From contig JAICLL010000053.1 in NCBI GenBank assembly GCA_025927475.1, positions 1 through 35,461 of the forward strand: 35,461 nt of DNA, given 5' to 3'. The notes beneath the pieces were generated by a model. That model ran no database searches, had not been told where the DNA came from, and worked only from the letters and a program-made list of their open reading frames with translations. The DNA is from Pirellulales bacterium. GTDB lineage: Bacteria; Planctomycetota; Planctomycetia; Pirellulales; JAICIG01. The translations under genes and the position numbers were made by a program. Shown piece after piece: positions 1 through 7,903 of this stretch (its first letter is position 1; each line of letters begins with the position of its first letter).

Positions 1-33
1 CGCCCAACCGTTGTGGGATATCGAGTTACGTCG

Positions 34-107
34 GTGGCTGGGGCTGAGTCTAAGCGCGGCCCCGGTTGATTCGCGCCGGGGCATCGCCAAGGCTCTGCCC
101 CAGCCAC
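34..107. repeat. Nested inverted repeat
   Basis: An 11-bp perfect inverted repeat (GTGGCTGGGGC at 34-44, its complement at 97-107) encloses a second 7-bp hairpin (59-65 with 76-82). The two together can form a branched structure. The outer arm continues as GGCTGGGGCAGA-type sequence that recurs near 15790 and 27920, so this is probably a dispersed repeat. There is no T-tract, so a terminator role is not supported. Confidence 0.6.
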
Positions 108-146
108 CTCTTTCAATCGTGCCGCCCGTGCATCATCCGCTAGATC

Positions 147-428
147 ATGACCGGCTTTGTTCTTCTATTCATCATTGCCGTAGGTTGCGGGACGCTGGTG
201 CAGGCCCTGGCCGGCTTCACACGCGGCGGCTGCCTGATGTCGGTGATCGCCGCCTATCTTGGCGCCATCGCCGGGCATTGGCTGGGACACGTGCTCGATT
301 TGCCTTACGAGCCGTTGCGGTTTCGGCTCGAAGGCCGCATGTTTCCCATCGCCTGGCCGATCGTCGGCGCCGCACTGTTCCCGACAATTCTGAACATGCT
401 GCTTTATCGCCGCCGCCCGGTGCGTTAG
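147..428 (+). CDS. GlsB/YeaQ/YmgE-like small membrane protein
   Basis: This 93-residue protein consists almost entirely of hydrophobic segments. The first is near residues 2-20, the second near 28-48 and the third near 68-86, separated by short loops containing Gly and His. The Gly-rich pattern (residues 27-44 contain GGCLMSVIAAYLGAIAG) and the length match the GlsB/YeaQ/YmgE ('transglycosylase-associated') family of small inner-membrane proteins, whose biochemical role is poorly known. It ends in a short basic tail (YRRRPVR). The next gene starts 11 bp downstream on the same strand, so the two may be co-transcribed. The family assignment rests on hydrophobic pattern and size only. Confidence 0.6.
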   Translation: MTGFVLLFIIAVGCGTLVQALAGFTRGGCLMSVIAAYLGAIAGHWLGHVLDLPYEPLRFRLEGRMFPIAWPIVGAALFPTILNMLLYRRRPVR

Positions 429-439
429 GCTGGTGCATC

Positions 440-1666
440 ATGTCGGACGTTGTCAGCGATAAGCCGTATCACTTTGTGCCGCCCTATCACGGGCGGTGGT
501 GGCCCAAGTTTTTTCAGGCCTGCCTGCCGTCCTATCTCGGCCGCGCCTGGGGCATCACACACGTCGAATGCCGCGGGCTCGACCGGCTGCGCGGCTCGAT
601 CGCCGCGGGGCACGGCGTGCTGCTGGCACCCAATCATCCGCGCGGCGCCGATCCGTTTGTCATCGGCTGGCTGTCCCGCGCCGTCGGGCAGCCCTTCTTT
701 TGCATGGCAAGCTGGCATCTGTTCATGGACGGAGGCCTCCAGGCCTGGGCGCTGCGGCGGATGGGCGCCTTCAGCATCTTTCGCGAAGGCATGGACCGCA
801 CCGCCGTCAACACCGCCATCGAAATCCTGGTCGCCGCCGAACGCCCGCTGGTCATCTTTCCCGAAGGAACGGTGTCGCGGGCGAACGATCGGCTGAACCC
901 CCTGATGGAAGGCACGGCGCTGATTGCCCGCAGCGCCGCCAAACGCCGCGCAAAAACCTCGCCGCCGGGCGAGGTGCTGATCCACCCCGTGGCGCTGCGC
1001 TATCGCTACCGGGGCGATGTGCGGCGGGCGATCGAGCCGGTGCTGGAAGAAATCGAGCGGCGGCTCACCTGGCGAACACAGCCTGACGCGGCCCCGCTGA
1101 ATCGCATTGAGAAAATTGCCGACGCCCTGCTGGGGCTGAAGGAGCTGGAGTATATGGGTCAGCCGCAGCAAGCCGGTCTCGGCGAGCGCCAGACCCGGCT
1201 GATCGAGCACATCTTGCAACCGCTGGAAGCCGAATGGGTGAAAGGCGAGGCCAGCGGGCACGTGGTCGCTCGAGTCAAGCGCGTGCGCGGGGCGATTCTG
1301 CCCGGATTGATCAAAGGTGATCTCGACGACAACGAGATAGCGCGCCGCTGGCGGCAGCTTGGCGATTGCACGCTGGCCCAGCAGCTTGGCTGGTATCCGC
1401 CGGGATATTTGAACGCCGACTCGCCCTCAGACCGCATTCTGGAAACAGTCGAGCGGTTCGAGGAAGACCTGTCGGGACACGTCCGCACGCATCGCCCGTT
1501 CAGTGTCTTGATCGACGTGGGCGAACCGATCGCCGTGGCCGCCGAGCGCGATCGTCACGCGGCCACCGATCCGCTTTTGGAAAGCATCGAGCACGGTTTG
1601 AAAGCGATGCTTGAACGCCCGGCCGGCGAAACCACGGCGCAGGAACAAAACCTGGTGACGGCGTGA
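440..1666 (+). CDS. PlsC-type 1-acylglycerol-3-phosphate acyltransferase family protein
   Basis: This 408-residue protein contains the two signatures of glycerolipid acyltransferases (PlsC superfamily). Motif I is the HX4D box in NHPRGADP (about residues 65-72) and motif III is FPEGT (about residues 139-143). The enzymes move an acyl group to lysophosphatidate or related lysolipids at the cytoplasmic membrane. A long C-terminal part (about residues 200-408) without recognisable motifs makes it longer than the 240-270 residues of a plain PlsC, so the substrate is uncertain. The reading frame stays open to position 11, but that extension is Arg/Pro-rich noise overlapping the preceding gene, so I take the ATG at 440. 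No strong Shine-Dalgarno site is visible. Confidence 0.8.
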   Translation: MSDVVSDKPYHFVPPYHGRWWPKFFQACLPSYLGRAWGITHVECRGLDRLRGSIAAGHGVLLAPNHPRGADPFVIGWLSRAVGQPFFCMASWHLFMDGGLQAWALRRMGAFSIFREGMDRTAVNTAIEILVAAERPLVIFPEGTVSRANDRLNPLMEGTALIARSAAKRRAKTSPPGEVLIHPVALRYRYRGDVRRAIEPVLEEIERRLTWRTQPDAAPLNRIEKIADALLGLKELEYMGQPQQAGLGERQTRLIEHILQPLEAEWVKGEASGHVVARVKRVRGAILPGLIKGDLDDNEIARRWRQLGDCTLAQQLGWYPPGYLNADSPSDRILETVERFEEDLSGHVRTHRPFSVLIDVGEPIAVAAERDRHAATDPLLESIEHGLKAMLERPAGETTAQEQNLVTA

Positions 1667-1727
1667 ACTGGCGTCATGGACCCCGCCAATCGATCAACTA
1701 GAATAATAGGTAACCTGGGAGATCGTC

Positions 1728-2576
1728 ATGGCCATCGTTCCAACCGTATCGAGTCTGACCGAGCCTAAGTATCCTACTGGAGACAGCCGGCCCGTGGGTG
1801 AAACGCCGCTCCATCGCGATAATCTGTTCGTGGCCGTCAAAGTGCTCGAGCGCCATTTCGCACGCGACCCGCTGGTCTACGTTTCGGGCAATATGTTCGT
1901 CTATTATCAGCGGGGCGATCGCCGCAAGCACGTCTCGCCCGACGTTTTTGCGGTGTTCGGCGTGCCCAAAGATAAGGAGCGCGACGCGTATTTCGTGTGG
2001 GAAGAAGACGGGCATATGCCCGACGTCGTCATCGAGCTGACCAGCGCCTCGACCAAGGACGAGGATATCGACGACAAGATGTATCTGTATAAGACCGAGT
2101 TGCGCGTGCCGGAGTATTTTCTGTTTGATCCCCGGGGCGAATACCTCAATCCGTCGTTGCAGGGCTACCGCTTGCGTGCAGGCGAATATTTGCCCATCGA
2201 AATGGTCGATGGCCGCTTGCCAAGCGAAGTGCTCGGCTTGCATCTGGAGCGCGGCGGTGAGAACCTGCGTTTTTATGATCCCGCGAGCGACCACTGGCTG
2301 CCCACGCCGGACGAGCGCGAGGAAGCGTTGGAGGCCGATCGTGACCGCGAGCGGAATGAACGTGAGCGGGCGGAGGCCGAGCGTAAGCGGGCCGAAGCTG
2401 AGCGTAAGCGGGCGGAAGCTGAGCGTAAGCGGGCCGAAGCTGAGCGCGATCGTATGGCCGCCGAGCTAGGGCAATCGGGGGCCGAGCTGGAACGCCTACG
2501 CAAAGAACTTGACGCCTGGCGTCAGCGTTTTGGCGAGCTGCCGCCCGATTCCACCGTGAGACATGAAGCGCCGTGA
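1728..2576 (+). CDS. Uma2 family (DUF820) putative endonuclease with coiled-coil tail
   Basis: A 282-residue protein. Residues 20-190 match the Uma2/DUF820 family of PD-(D/E)XK-fold putative nucleases. The usual succession is visible: a SPDVFAVFG strand, then PDVVIELTS followed by a conserved Lys (KDEDIDDKM), then VPEYFLFDP. The family is greatly expanded in cyanobacteria and planctomycetes, and its biological role is not settled. Residues about 195-270 form a highly charged helix containing tandem KRAEAER heptads, encoded by near-identical 21-bp DNA repeats at about 2380-2445, which should make a long coiled coil. The ATG at 1728 follows GGGAG (spacing about 8). The stop codon lies inside a 15-bp tandem repeat, suggesting that slippage has set the C-terminus. 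Confidence 0.85.
   Translation: MAIVPTVSSLTEPKYPTGDSRPVGETPLHRDNLFVAVKVLERHFARDPLVYVSGNMFVYYQRGDRRKHVSPDVFAVFGVPKDKERDAYFVWEEDGHMPDVVIELTSASTKDEDIDDKMYLYKTELRVPEYFLFDPRGEYLNPSLQGYRLRAGEYLPIEMVDGRLPSEVLGLHLERGGENLRFYDPASDHWLPTPDEREEALEADRDRERNERERAEAERKRAEAERKRAEAERKRAEAERDRMAAELGQSGAELERLRKELDAWRQRFGELPPDSTVRHEAP
2380..2445 (+). repeat. 21-bp in-frame tandem repeat (KRAEAER heptads)
   Basis: About three near-identical copies of a 21-bp unit (GCGTAAGCGGGCCGAAGCTGA type) run through the 3' part of the Uma2 gene. They add seven residues each and keep frame, extending a charged coiled coil. Confidence 0.8.
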
Positions 2577-2603
2577 CATGAAGCGCCGTGACATGAAGCG
2601 CCG
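2561..2603. repeat. 15-bp tandem repeat at the 3' end of the Uma2 gene
   Basis: ACATGAAGCGCCGTG occurs at 2561-2575 and 2576-2590, followed by a partial copy to 2603. The TGA stop of the Uma2 gene spans the first junction (2574-2576). Confidence 0.9.
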
Positions 2604-2614
2604 CCGCCACCGGC

Positions 2615-3592
2615 CTATTTTCGCGGCGCGGACTTATTGCTGCGTTCGCCCTCTTTCACGTCTTCCTCCTTCTGATTCAGCGTGAGTTGTAGCTCTCCGG
2701 CAAGCTCCGTGTTGTTGATGGCCAGCGCCAAGGGTCCCTTGATCTTGATCGCGCTCTCTGACAACACCGTGCGGCCCGCCGCGCGGTCAAACAGATAGGT
2801 GTGCTTCGACAATTCGACCTTCAAGTCGCTCTTGCGAACCTGGATCAGCCCGGCTTCGCCCTTGGTCGAATACACTACCGAGGTGTCGGTGGCCGTCACC
2901 TTGTCGAGCTTTCGGCTGCCGGCGACGGTGGGGAACTCATCCACCTGGCCGGCATACTCGTAGCTGCGCTCGAAGGTGAATACCTGGCCTTGTCCGAGGT
3001 CTTGCTGCACCGTTCGCTTCCAGGTATCGCCGGGCTTGATCGGCTCGGCGGGATAGCGCTCCAGCTCGTGCCGAAATTGCTCCTTCACGCTTTCCGGGTC
3101 GACTTGCGATCCTTCTTGAATGCCCTCGACCGAGACCACCTCGTGCTTGGGACCCAGCGTGATCGTCACCTCGCTGCCCGACAGCTTGCGGAAAATATCC
3201 AGCACCGCCTCCAGGTTCGGATCGGAGGCTTTCTCGTCGGGCTTGGCCGAGTCGAAGTGGATTTGCATGTTGCCGGGCAAGATAAGGTCGGCCACCAGCG
3301 ATTCGATCTTGGTCGAAATGGTCAGATTGCCCTTTTCGTCTTTTTTGCTGAAGCTCACCCGCGCCACGCTGGTGTTTTCCGACTTGGTGGCTAGCGGCAT
3401 GCCGTTGAGCGTCAGCACCTGATCGGCGGTGGTCTTCTCGCGCACCCGGAACGACGAGCCCTCTTTGAACTTGGGCTTGAGCACGACCTGGCCAAGCGCC
3501 GGCGCGGCGAGGAAATAGACGGCGATCAGCAGCGGCAGCGATTTGCGGGGCGACAGCGATTTGCGGGGCGACAGCGATTTGCGGGGCGACAT
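2615..3592 (-). CDS. Secreted DUF6263-like protein
   Basis: A 325-residue exported protein of unknown function. The start at 3592 is well supported by AAGGAG about 8 nt upstream. The N-terminus is unusual: three SPRKSL copies (18 residues) precede the hydrophobic core PLLIAVYFLAAPALG, with likely signal-peptidase cleavage near ALG-Q. The mature part is beta-rich and includes GDTWKR and a pattern of conversion-type strands resembling the DUF6263 family of planctomycete secreted proteins; that assignment is from memory of the family pattern and is tentative. The C-terminus is charged (KEEDVKEGERSNKSAPRK). It converges on the Uma2 gene, with 38 bp between the stop codons. Confidence 0.65.
   Translation of the reverse strand: MSPRKSLSPRKSLSPRKSLPLLIAVYFLAAPALGQVVLKPKFKEGSSFRVREKTTADQVLTLNGMPLATKSENTSVARVSFSKKDEKGNLTISTKIESLVADLILPGNMQIHFDSAKPDEKASDPNLEAVLDIFRKLSGSEVTITLGPKHEVVSVEGIQEGSQVDPESVKEQFRHELERYPAEPIKPGDTWKRTVQQDLGQGQVFTFERSYEYAGQVDEFPTVAGSRKLDKVTATDTSVVYSTKGEAGLIQVRKSDLKVELSKHTYLFDRAAGRTVLSESAIKIKGPLALAINNTELAGELQLTLNQKEEDVKEGERSNKSAPRK
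3536..3589 (-). repeat. Three 18-bp tandem repeats encoding SPRKSL
   Basis: Three identical 18-bp units (CAGCGATTTGCGGGGCGA on the plus strand) at 3536-3553, 3554-3571 and 3572-3589 encode (SPRKSL)3 directly after the start codon of the secreted protein. They lengthen the basic n-region of its signal peptide. Confidence 0.95.
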
Positions 3593-3774
3593 GGGGATAT
3601 CTCCTTGACAGCGGACGGAATCGGAGCATTATCGCCACTGCAAGGATTGAAGTCTAGCAGCGCCGCACCTCCGTAAAGAATGCCGGCTAACGGCGTTCCC
3701 CGATCGGCCTGTTCAGCCGGGCGGGACCGCGGTAAAGTAAGCCGCAATTGTTGGCTCGGCTCAGGAAGCGCGCG

Positions 3775-4701
3775 ATGTCGATCTCGACACAAGAGGCCAT
3801 TTCAAGACAGGCGGTTGCCCCGCTGGCGCCCTGGGGCCGGCTGCCGCCGCGCCTGATGGCACTCTATGTCACCAGCCAGCGGCATCCGGTGGAGACGCTG
3901 CGCGATCTGCTGGCCTGCGATTCGGCCATGCGCGTCGAGCTGCAAACCACGCTGCTTGCGCAGGCCGGGCTTGCCCGGATGCGCGAAGCCAGCTTCGACG
4001 CCGTGTTGGTTCACCACGACCCGCCTGCGCTCGACGCGCTGGAATTTGCCGAGGCTCTACGCGGAGCGGGCGGCGAAGATCCGCTGGTGATTCTCGGCGC
4101 GGTAAGCGAGGGGGCGTTGGCGCCGTTGTGCCACGAGGCGGGCGCCGATGGCTATCTGTCGCTGGCCGAGATCTCGCCCCGGCATCTGATTGGGATGCTG
4201 GCTCGCGCCGTTGAGTGGCATCGACTGATCCGCGAGAACCGACGGTTGGCGCAGCTCGAACGCCAACGGCTTCGGCTCGAACATGGCGAAGCCGAGCGGT
4301 TGCTCCGCGAACAGCGCGAGCTGATTCGCGATCTGGAAGAGCTCGGCGACGATGCACCGGCGCTAGCCGCGGCGCCGCCGGACGAGGCCGCGCTGCTCGT
4401 GCCCGTCGCCAGCGAGCTGGTCTCGCAATATCGCAATTTGCTGCGGGCCTATGTGATTATGGGTTCCGGCAATCTGGCCGGCGAGATCGAGACGCTGGCC
4501 GCGCGCATCTCCGCGGCCGGTCTGACGCCGTCGAAAGTCATGCAACTGCACGTGCATGTGCTCGAAGAGCTGCTGCGTGGCCTGGGCAACCGCGGCGTGC
4601 GACACGTCATGAGCCGGGCAGATTTGCTGATTCTGGAGCTGATGATGCACCTGGCCCAGCGGACCGGCCCGCCCGGTCTAAGAAGGCCCGGCGAGCGGTA
4701 G
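3775..4701 (+). CDS. Degenerate receiver-domain (REC-like) protein with C-terminal helical domain
   Basis: A 308-residue protein. Residues about 25-150 have the alternating strand/helix pattern of a response-regulator receiver: a VLVHHDPP strand, VILGAVS, then AGADGYLSLAE. The expected phosphoacceptor Asp is replaced by His, the Thr/Ser of the LTA motif by Gly, and the Lys of YLTKP is absent, so this is probably a phosphorylation-independent pseudo-receiver. A charged coiled coil follows (about 150-190), then a helical C-terminal domain (about 215-300, YRNLLRAYVIMGSG...LHVHVLEELLRGLG). The frame is open upstream to a TTG at 3748, but the ATG at 3775 has AGGAAG six bases ahead. No partner kinase is adjacent. 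Confidence 0.6.
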   Translation: MSISTQEAISRQAVAPLAPWGRLPPRLMALYVTSQRHPVETLRDLLACDSAMRVELQTTLLAQAGLARMREASFDAVLVHHDPPALDALEFAEALRGAGGEDPLVILGAVSEGALAPLCHEAGADGYLSLAEISPRHLIGMLARAVEWHRLIRENRRLAQLERQRLRLEHGEAERLLREQRELIRDLEELGDDAPALAAAPPDEAALLVPVASELVSQYRNLLRAYVIMGSGNLAGEIETLAARISAAGLTPSKVMQLHVHVLEELLRGLGNRGVRHVMSRADLLILELMMHLAQRTGPPGLRRPGER

Positions 4702-4973
4702 CTGTCGGTCCGCGCCAGGGAAAAATTGAGCCGTTTTTTCAGGTCGCATCTCTTGCGGCGGCAACGACTTGCGAAGCAAGTCGCCTGAGATGTTAAACTT
4801 TTCCGTTTGCAGTTCCGGCTTTAGTCCGCCACATTCTCTTAATGGGCGTTGCGGGGGCCGGGGCCTTGCCATCGGCTTTCCGCAGCGACCGACAACGCAT
4901 GGACGTGCGTAGACCGCAGGGGGAGCTGCGCCGGGCCGCCGCGCCCGGACTCGTGCTGTACGAGGAATCGAAT
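4702..4973. other. Intergenic region with hairpin, 5' of the YTV gene
   Basis: No gene is seen here. A strong 8-bp hairpin with a 3-nt loop lies at 4765-4783 (CGACTTGC-GAA-GCAAGTCG). It is nested inside a 6-bp outer stem, CATCTC at 4747-4752 with GAGATG at 4787-4792. It could act as a transcriptional end for the preceding gene or as a leader structure of the following one; no T-tract follows it. Confidence 0.45.
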
Positions 4974-6419
4974 ATGAGAATCAGACTCACGCTGTTGATG
5001 CTGTTTGGTTTTGCCGCCACGCTGCGCGCTCAGAGCGACTGCCAGGAATACCGCCTGGAATACCACACGGTCTACGACGAGCAGCAGGTCACCGCCCAGC
5101 GCGTCGAATATGAAGACGTGTTGGAAGAACGGAAAGTGACCAGCTATCGCCCGGTCTGGGAAACCGAAGTCCGCCAGCAGCGGCGGACGGTGCTCAAGCC
5201 GGTCTATGAAACCAGCGAGCGCGAAGAACGCTATTTTGTCGAAAAGCCGGTCTGGGAAGAGCGCATCGAAGACCGCAGCTACGAGCGGGTGCGCAATGTG
5301 TTTGAAACCGACGAGCACGAGCAGCGAGTGATCGTGAATCGCCCGGTCTATGAGACGCAAATGCACGAAGAGAGCTACGTAGTGCGCCGTCCGGTGTTCG
5401 AGACCGCCGAGCGCGAAGAAACCTACACGGTGATGGAGCCGGTGACCACCTATCGGCCGGTGCAGGTCGATCAGGGCGGTTTCGCCGAGCAGCAGGTTTA
5501 TTATCCGGGTCCGGTGCGAAATCGGCTGACCTGGCAATCGGGCGCCTGCGTAGTCAATCCGGCCACAGGGCAGACGGCCTATCAACGCGGCGGCCTTTTC
5601 TGGCAGGCCGAGCAGCAACCCGGCGTGGTGCAGGCCCAGCGCGTGTGGATTCCCAACATTGTCACCACCCAGGTGCCGCAGACCACGCTGATGCCTCGCA
5701 CCGCGGTGCGCAAGGTGCCGGTGCAAGTTTGCCGCTACGAAGAACAGCAGATGGTGCGCAAGGTGCCGGTGCAGGTGTGCCGGATGGAGCAGCACGAAGA
5801 AGTGCGGCGCGTGCCGGTGACGGTGTGCAAGCAGGTGGTCGAGCGGGTCGAGAACAAGGTGCCGGTTCGCGTCTGCCGCATGGAGCGGCAAGAGATGGTG
5901 CGCAAGGTGGCGCAGACAACGGTGCGCTACGAGAAACAAGAGCAAGTGGAAGAAGTGCCGGTGCGGGTGTGCCGCCAAGAGCTGGTCGAGCAGACCGTGC
6001 AGGTTCCGGTGCGCGTCGAGAAGCGAGTGCCGGTGACGTATACGTATCGCGTGCCGCGGACGGTGCTGTATAAAGTGCCGATCGACCCGTGCGGCGGCGG
6101 CGTGCTGGTGACGGCGCCGCCCTCGGTGCCGTATGTGGTGCCCGGCTCGGCCCAGCCGCCCGCCCCCGCGACCGGTAAGCCCGACCCCGCGACCGGTAAG
6201 AAAGAGACGTTTGGCCCCAACGGCGGCGAGCCGCACGTGGCGCCGCCGAAGGACAAGGGTGCCCCTGCCGCCGACGAGGACCCCGCCGACACGCAGCCCG
6301 AACTGCCCAAGGCCGAGAATCCCGACGACACGAGCGGCCGCAACGATTCGTCGGCGAATTGGTCGCCCGCGCTGCCCCAACGACGAGTGGTTCGCTCGAC
6401 CTACGCGCCCAGGAGCTAA
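4974..6419 (+). CDS. Secreted YTV-repeat cell-surface protein (planctomycete type)
   Basis: A 481-residue exported protein. The ATG at 4974 is chosen because AGGAA lies six bases upstream and the residues after it form a classic signal peptide (MRIRLTLLMLFGFAATLRA, cleavage before QS). Residues about 20-165 carry repeated Tyr/Val/Glu-rich units (PVYET/PVWET/YTV), and about 250-400 carry many VRKVPVQVCR-type units rich in Val, Arg and Cys. This is the pattern of the YTV domain described in planctomycetes and proposed to belong to the cell wall. The roughly ten Cys in the second block may form inter-chain disulfides. A Pro/Asp-rich low-complexity tail (400-481) ends the protein. A strong terminator follows. 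Confidence 0.85.
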   Translation: MRIRLTLLMLFGFAATLRAQSDCQEYRLEYHTVYDEQQVTAQRVEYEDVLEERKVTSYRPVWETEVRQQRRTVLKPVYETSEREERYFVEKPVWEERIEDRSYERVRNVFETDEHEQRVIVNRPVYETQMHEESYVVRRPVFETAEREETYTVMEPVTTYRPVQVDQGGFAEQQVYYPGPVRNRLTWQSGACVVNPATGQTAYQRGGLFWQAEQQPGVVQAQRVWIPNIVTTQVPQTTLMPRTAVRKVPVQVCRYEEQQMVRKVPVQVCRMEQHEEVRRVPVTVCKQVVERVENKVPVRVCRMERQEMVRKVAQTTVRYEKQEQVEEVPVRVCRQELVEQTVQVPVRVEKRVPVTYTYRVPRTVLYKVPIDPCGGGVLVTAPPSVPYVVPGSAQPPAPATGKPDPATGKKETFGPNGGEPHVAPPKDKGAPAADEDPADTQPELPKAENPDDTSGRNDSSANWSPALPQRRVVRSTYAPRS

Positions 6420-6471
6420 CCCCATCGTGGGCGGCCTCATAGGCCGTCTTGGCATGGAACGAACCAGCGCC

Positions 6472-6513
6472 GGGGCACGGGCCGGATTGATTTCTGGCCC
6501 GTGCCCCTTTTTT
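6472..6513 (+). terminator. Rho-independent terminator of the YTV gene
   Basis: A perfect 12-bp stem (GGGGCACGGGCC at 6472-6483, complement at 6496-6507) with a 12-nt loop is followed at once by six T residues (6508-6513). It lies 53 bp after the YTV stop codon. Confidence 0.95.
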
Positions 6514-6548
6514 CTCGATGCCAGCCGCGCGAAAGTGTGGATTGCAAA

Positions 6549-7748
6549 ATGACCGCGGCCAATCAGGACGATTCGCTCTCGCTTGCCGGACGGCGCGTGG
6601 CGTTTGTCGGCAAGCTGGCGGGCATGTCGCGGCGCGAAGCGCAGCAGTTTATCCGCCAGCGGGGCGGGTTGCCCATCGAACGGCTGGAAGACGCGCCGCA
6701 AATCGTCGTGCTGGGCGAGGCCGAGTTGCCGCTGGGCGACGCCACCGACGTGCTGGCCGGCAACGAAACGCTCCGCCGATCCGCCGAACAGGGACAACTC
6801 AGCGTCATCACCGAGACACAGCTCTGGCAGCAACTGGGCTTTGTCGAAGGCGAACGAAACATTCATCGGCTCTATACGCCCGCCATGCTGGCCGATCTGC
6901 TGGGCGTCGAGGTGGCGGTCATCCGACGCTGGCAGCGTCGCGGGCTGATTGTGCCCGCCCGTGAAGTACGGCGGCTGGCGTATTTTGATTTTCAAGAAGT
7001 CGCCACCGCCCGGCGGTTGGCCGAGTTGGTTGCCGCGGGCGTCTCGCCGGTGCAGATCGAAAAGAAGCTCTCGGCCCTGCGGCGGCTGGCGCCGGGCGTC
7101 GAGCGGCCGCTGGCACAACTGTCGGTGATTGTCGAAGGCAAACAGTTGCTGCTGCGGCAGGGCGACGGCCTGATCGAGCCGGGCGGGCAATGGCGGTTCG
7201 ATTTCGAGGCCCATACGTTCGATCGCGTCAACGCCTCGGCTTGGGTCGGCCCAGAATCGCCGGCCGACGTGTCGCCAGAAGCCCCTCTGCTGAATGCTCA
7301 AGAGATGCGTGCCTGGGCCGCCCAGCTCGACGATGAGGGCCGGCTCGATCAGGCCGCCGAAGCCTATCGCACGGCGCTGGTGGCCGGCGGGCCCGATGCC
7401 GAAATCTCTTTCCTGTTGGCCGAGTTGCTCTATCGGCTGGGCGACCTGACCGCCGCCCGCGAACGCTATTACATGGCCATCGAGTTGGACGAAGACTATG
7501 TCGAGGCCCGGGCAAACCTGGGCTGTGTGTTGGCCGAGACGGGCCAGCCCGAGTTGGCGGTGGCCGCCTTCGAGGGCGCGCTGGCCTATCACGGCGATTA
7601 CCCCGACGTGCACTATCATCTCGCCCGCACGCTCGACGAACTGGGCCGGCGCGAGGAAGCCGAGCTGCATTGGCGCATCTTTTTAGAGCTGGCCTGCGAC
7701 AGCCCCTGGGCGACCGCCGCGCGCGAGCGGCTCGGAGTGGACGACTAA
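6549..7748 (+). CDS. BRCT - MerR-type HTH - TPR fusion protein
   Basis: A 399-residue protein with three recognisable parts. Residues about 10-95 resemble a BRCT domain (LAGRRVAFVGKLAGMSRREA...GG), a phospho-peptide or DNA-end binding fold found in NAD-dependent DNA ligase. Residues 107-180 are a MerR-type winged helix (LYTPAMLADLLGVEVAVIRRWQRRGL, then the YFDFQEVATARRLAELVAAG wing/helix). Residues about 255-395 contain at least three TPR-like helix pairs (LDQAAEAYRTAL, ARERYYMAIELDEDYVEARANLG, ELAVAAFEGAL, EEAELHWRIFLEL). An upstream ATG at 6501 falls inside the terminator stem, so the ATG at 6549 is chosen. This is likely a DNA-binding protein with a protein-interaction scaffold; the target is unknown. 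Confidence 0.75.
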   Translation: MTAANQDDSLSLAGRRVAFVGKLAGMSRREAQQFIRQRGGLPIERLEDAPQIVVLGEAELPLGDATDVLAGNETLRRSAEQGQLSVITETQLWQQLGFVEGERNIHRLYTPAMLADLLGVEVAVIRRWQRRGLIVPAREVRRLAYFDFQEVATARRLAELVAAGVSPVQIEKKLSALRRLAPGVERPLAQLSVIVEGKQLLLRQGDGLIEPGGQWRFDFEAHTFDRVNASAWVGPESPADVSPEAPLLNAQEMRAWAAQLDDEGRLDQAAEAYRTALVAGGPDAEISFLLAELLYRLGDLTAARERYYMAIELDEDYVEARANLGCVLAETGQPELAVAAFEGALAYHGDYPDVHYHLARTLDELGRREEAELHWRIFLELACDSPWATAARERLGVDD

Positions 7749-7903
7749 GAGCCGACCCTTGGTCACGCCACATCACGAGCGACGGCGACGACCGGGCACG
7801 TCGCAAACTTGGCTCACCGCCGTGTTGTCGAACAGCTTGTAAGCGCCGCCGGGAGCCATTCTAAATGGTGTTGCTCGACGAACAAGCCCGAGAGCGGACG
7901 CCG

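Noticed and set aside
11..439. N-terminal extension of the acyltransferase frame
   Set aside because: It is Arg/Pro-rich and overlaps a better-supported membrane protein gene in another frame.
4839..7670. Long minus-strand open frame (943 codons) opposite the YTV and BRCT-MerR-TPR genes
   Set aside because: It is His/Arg/Leu-rich, has no family motif and is antisense to two well-supported genes; a high-GC shadow frame.
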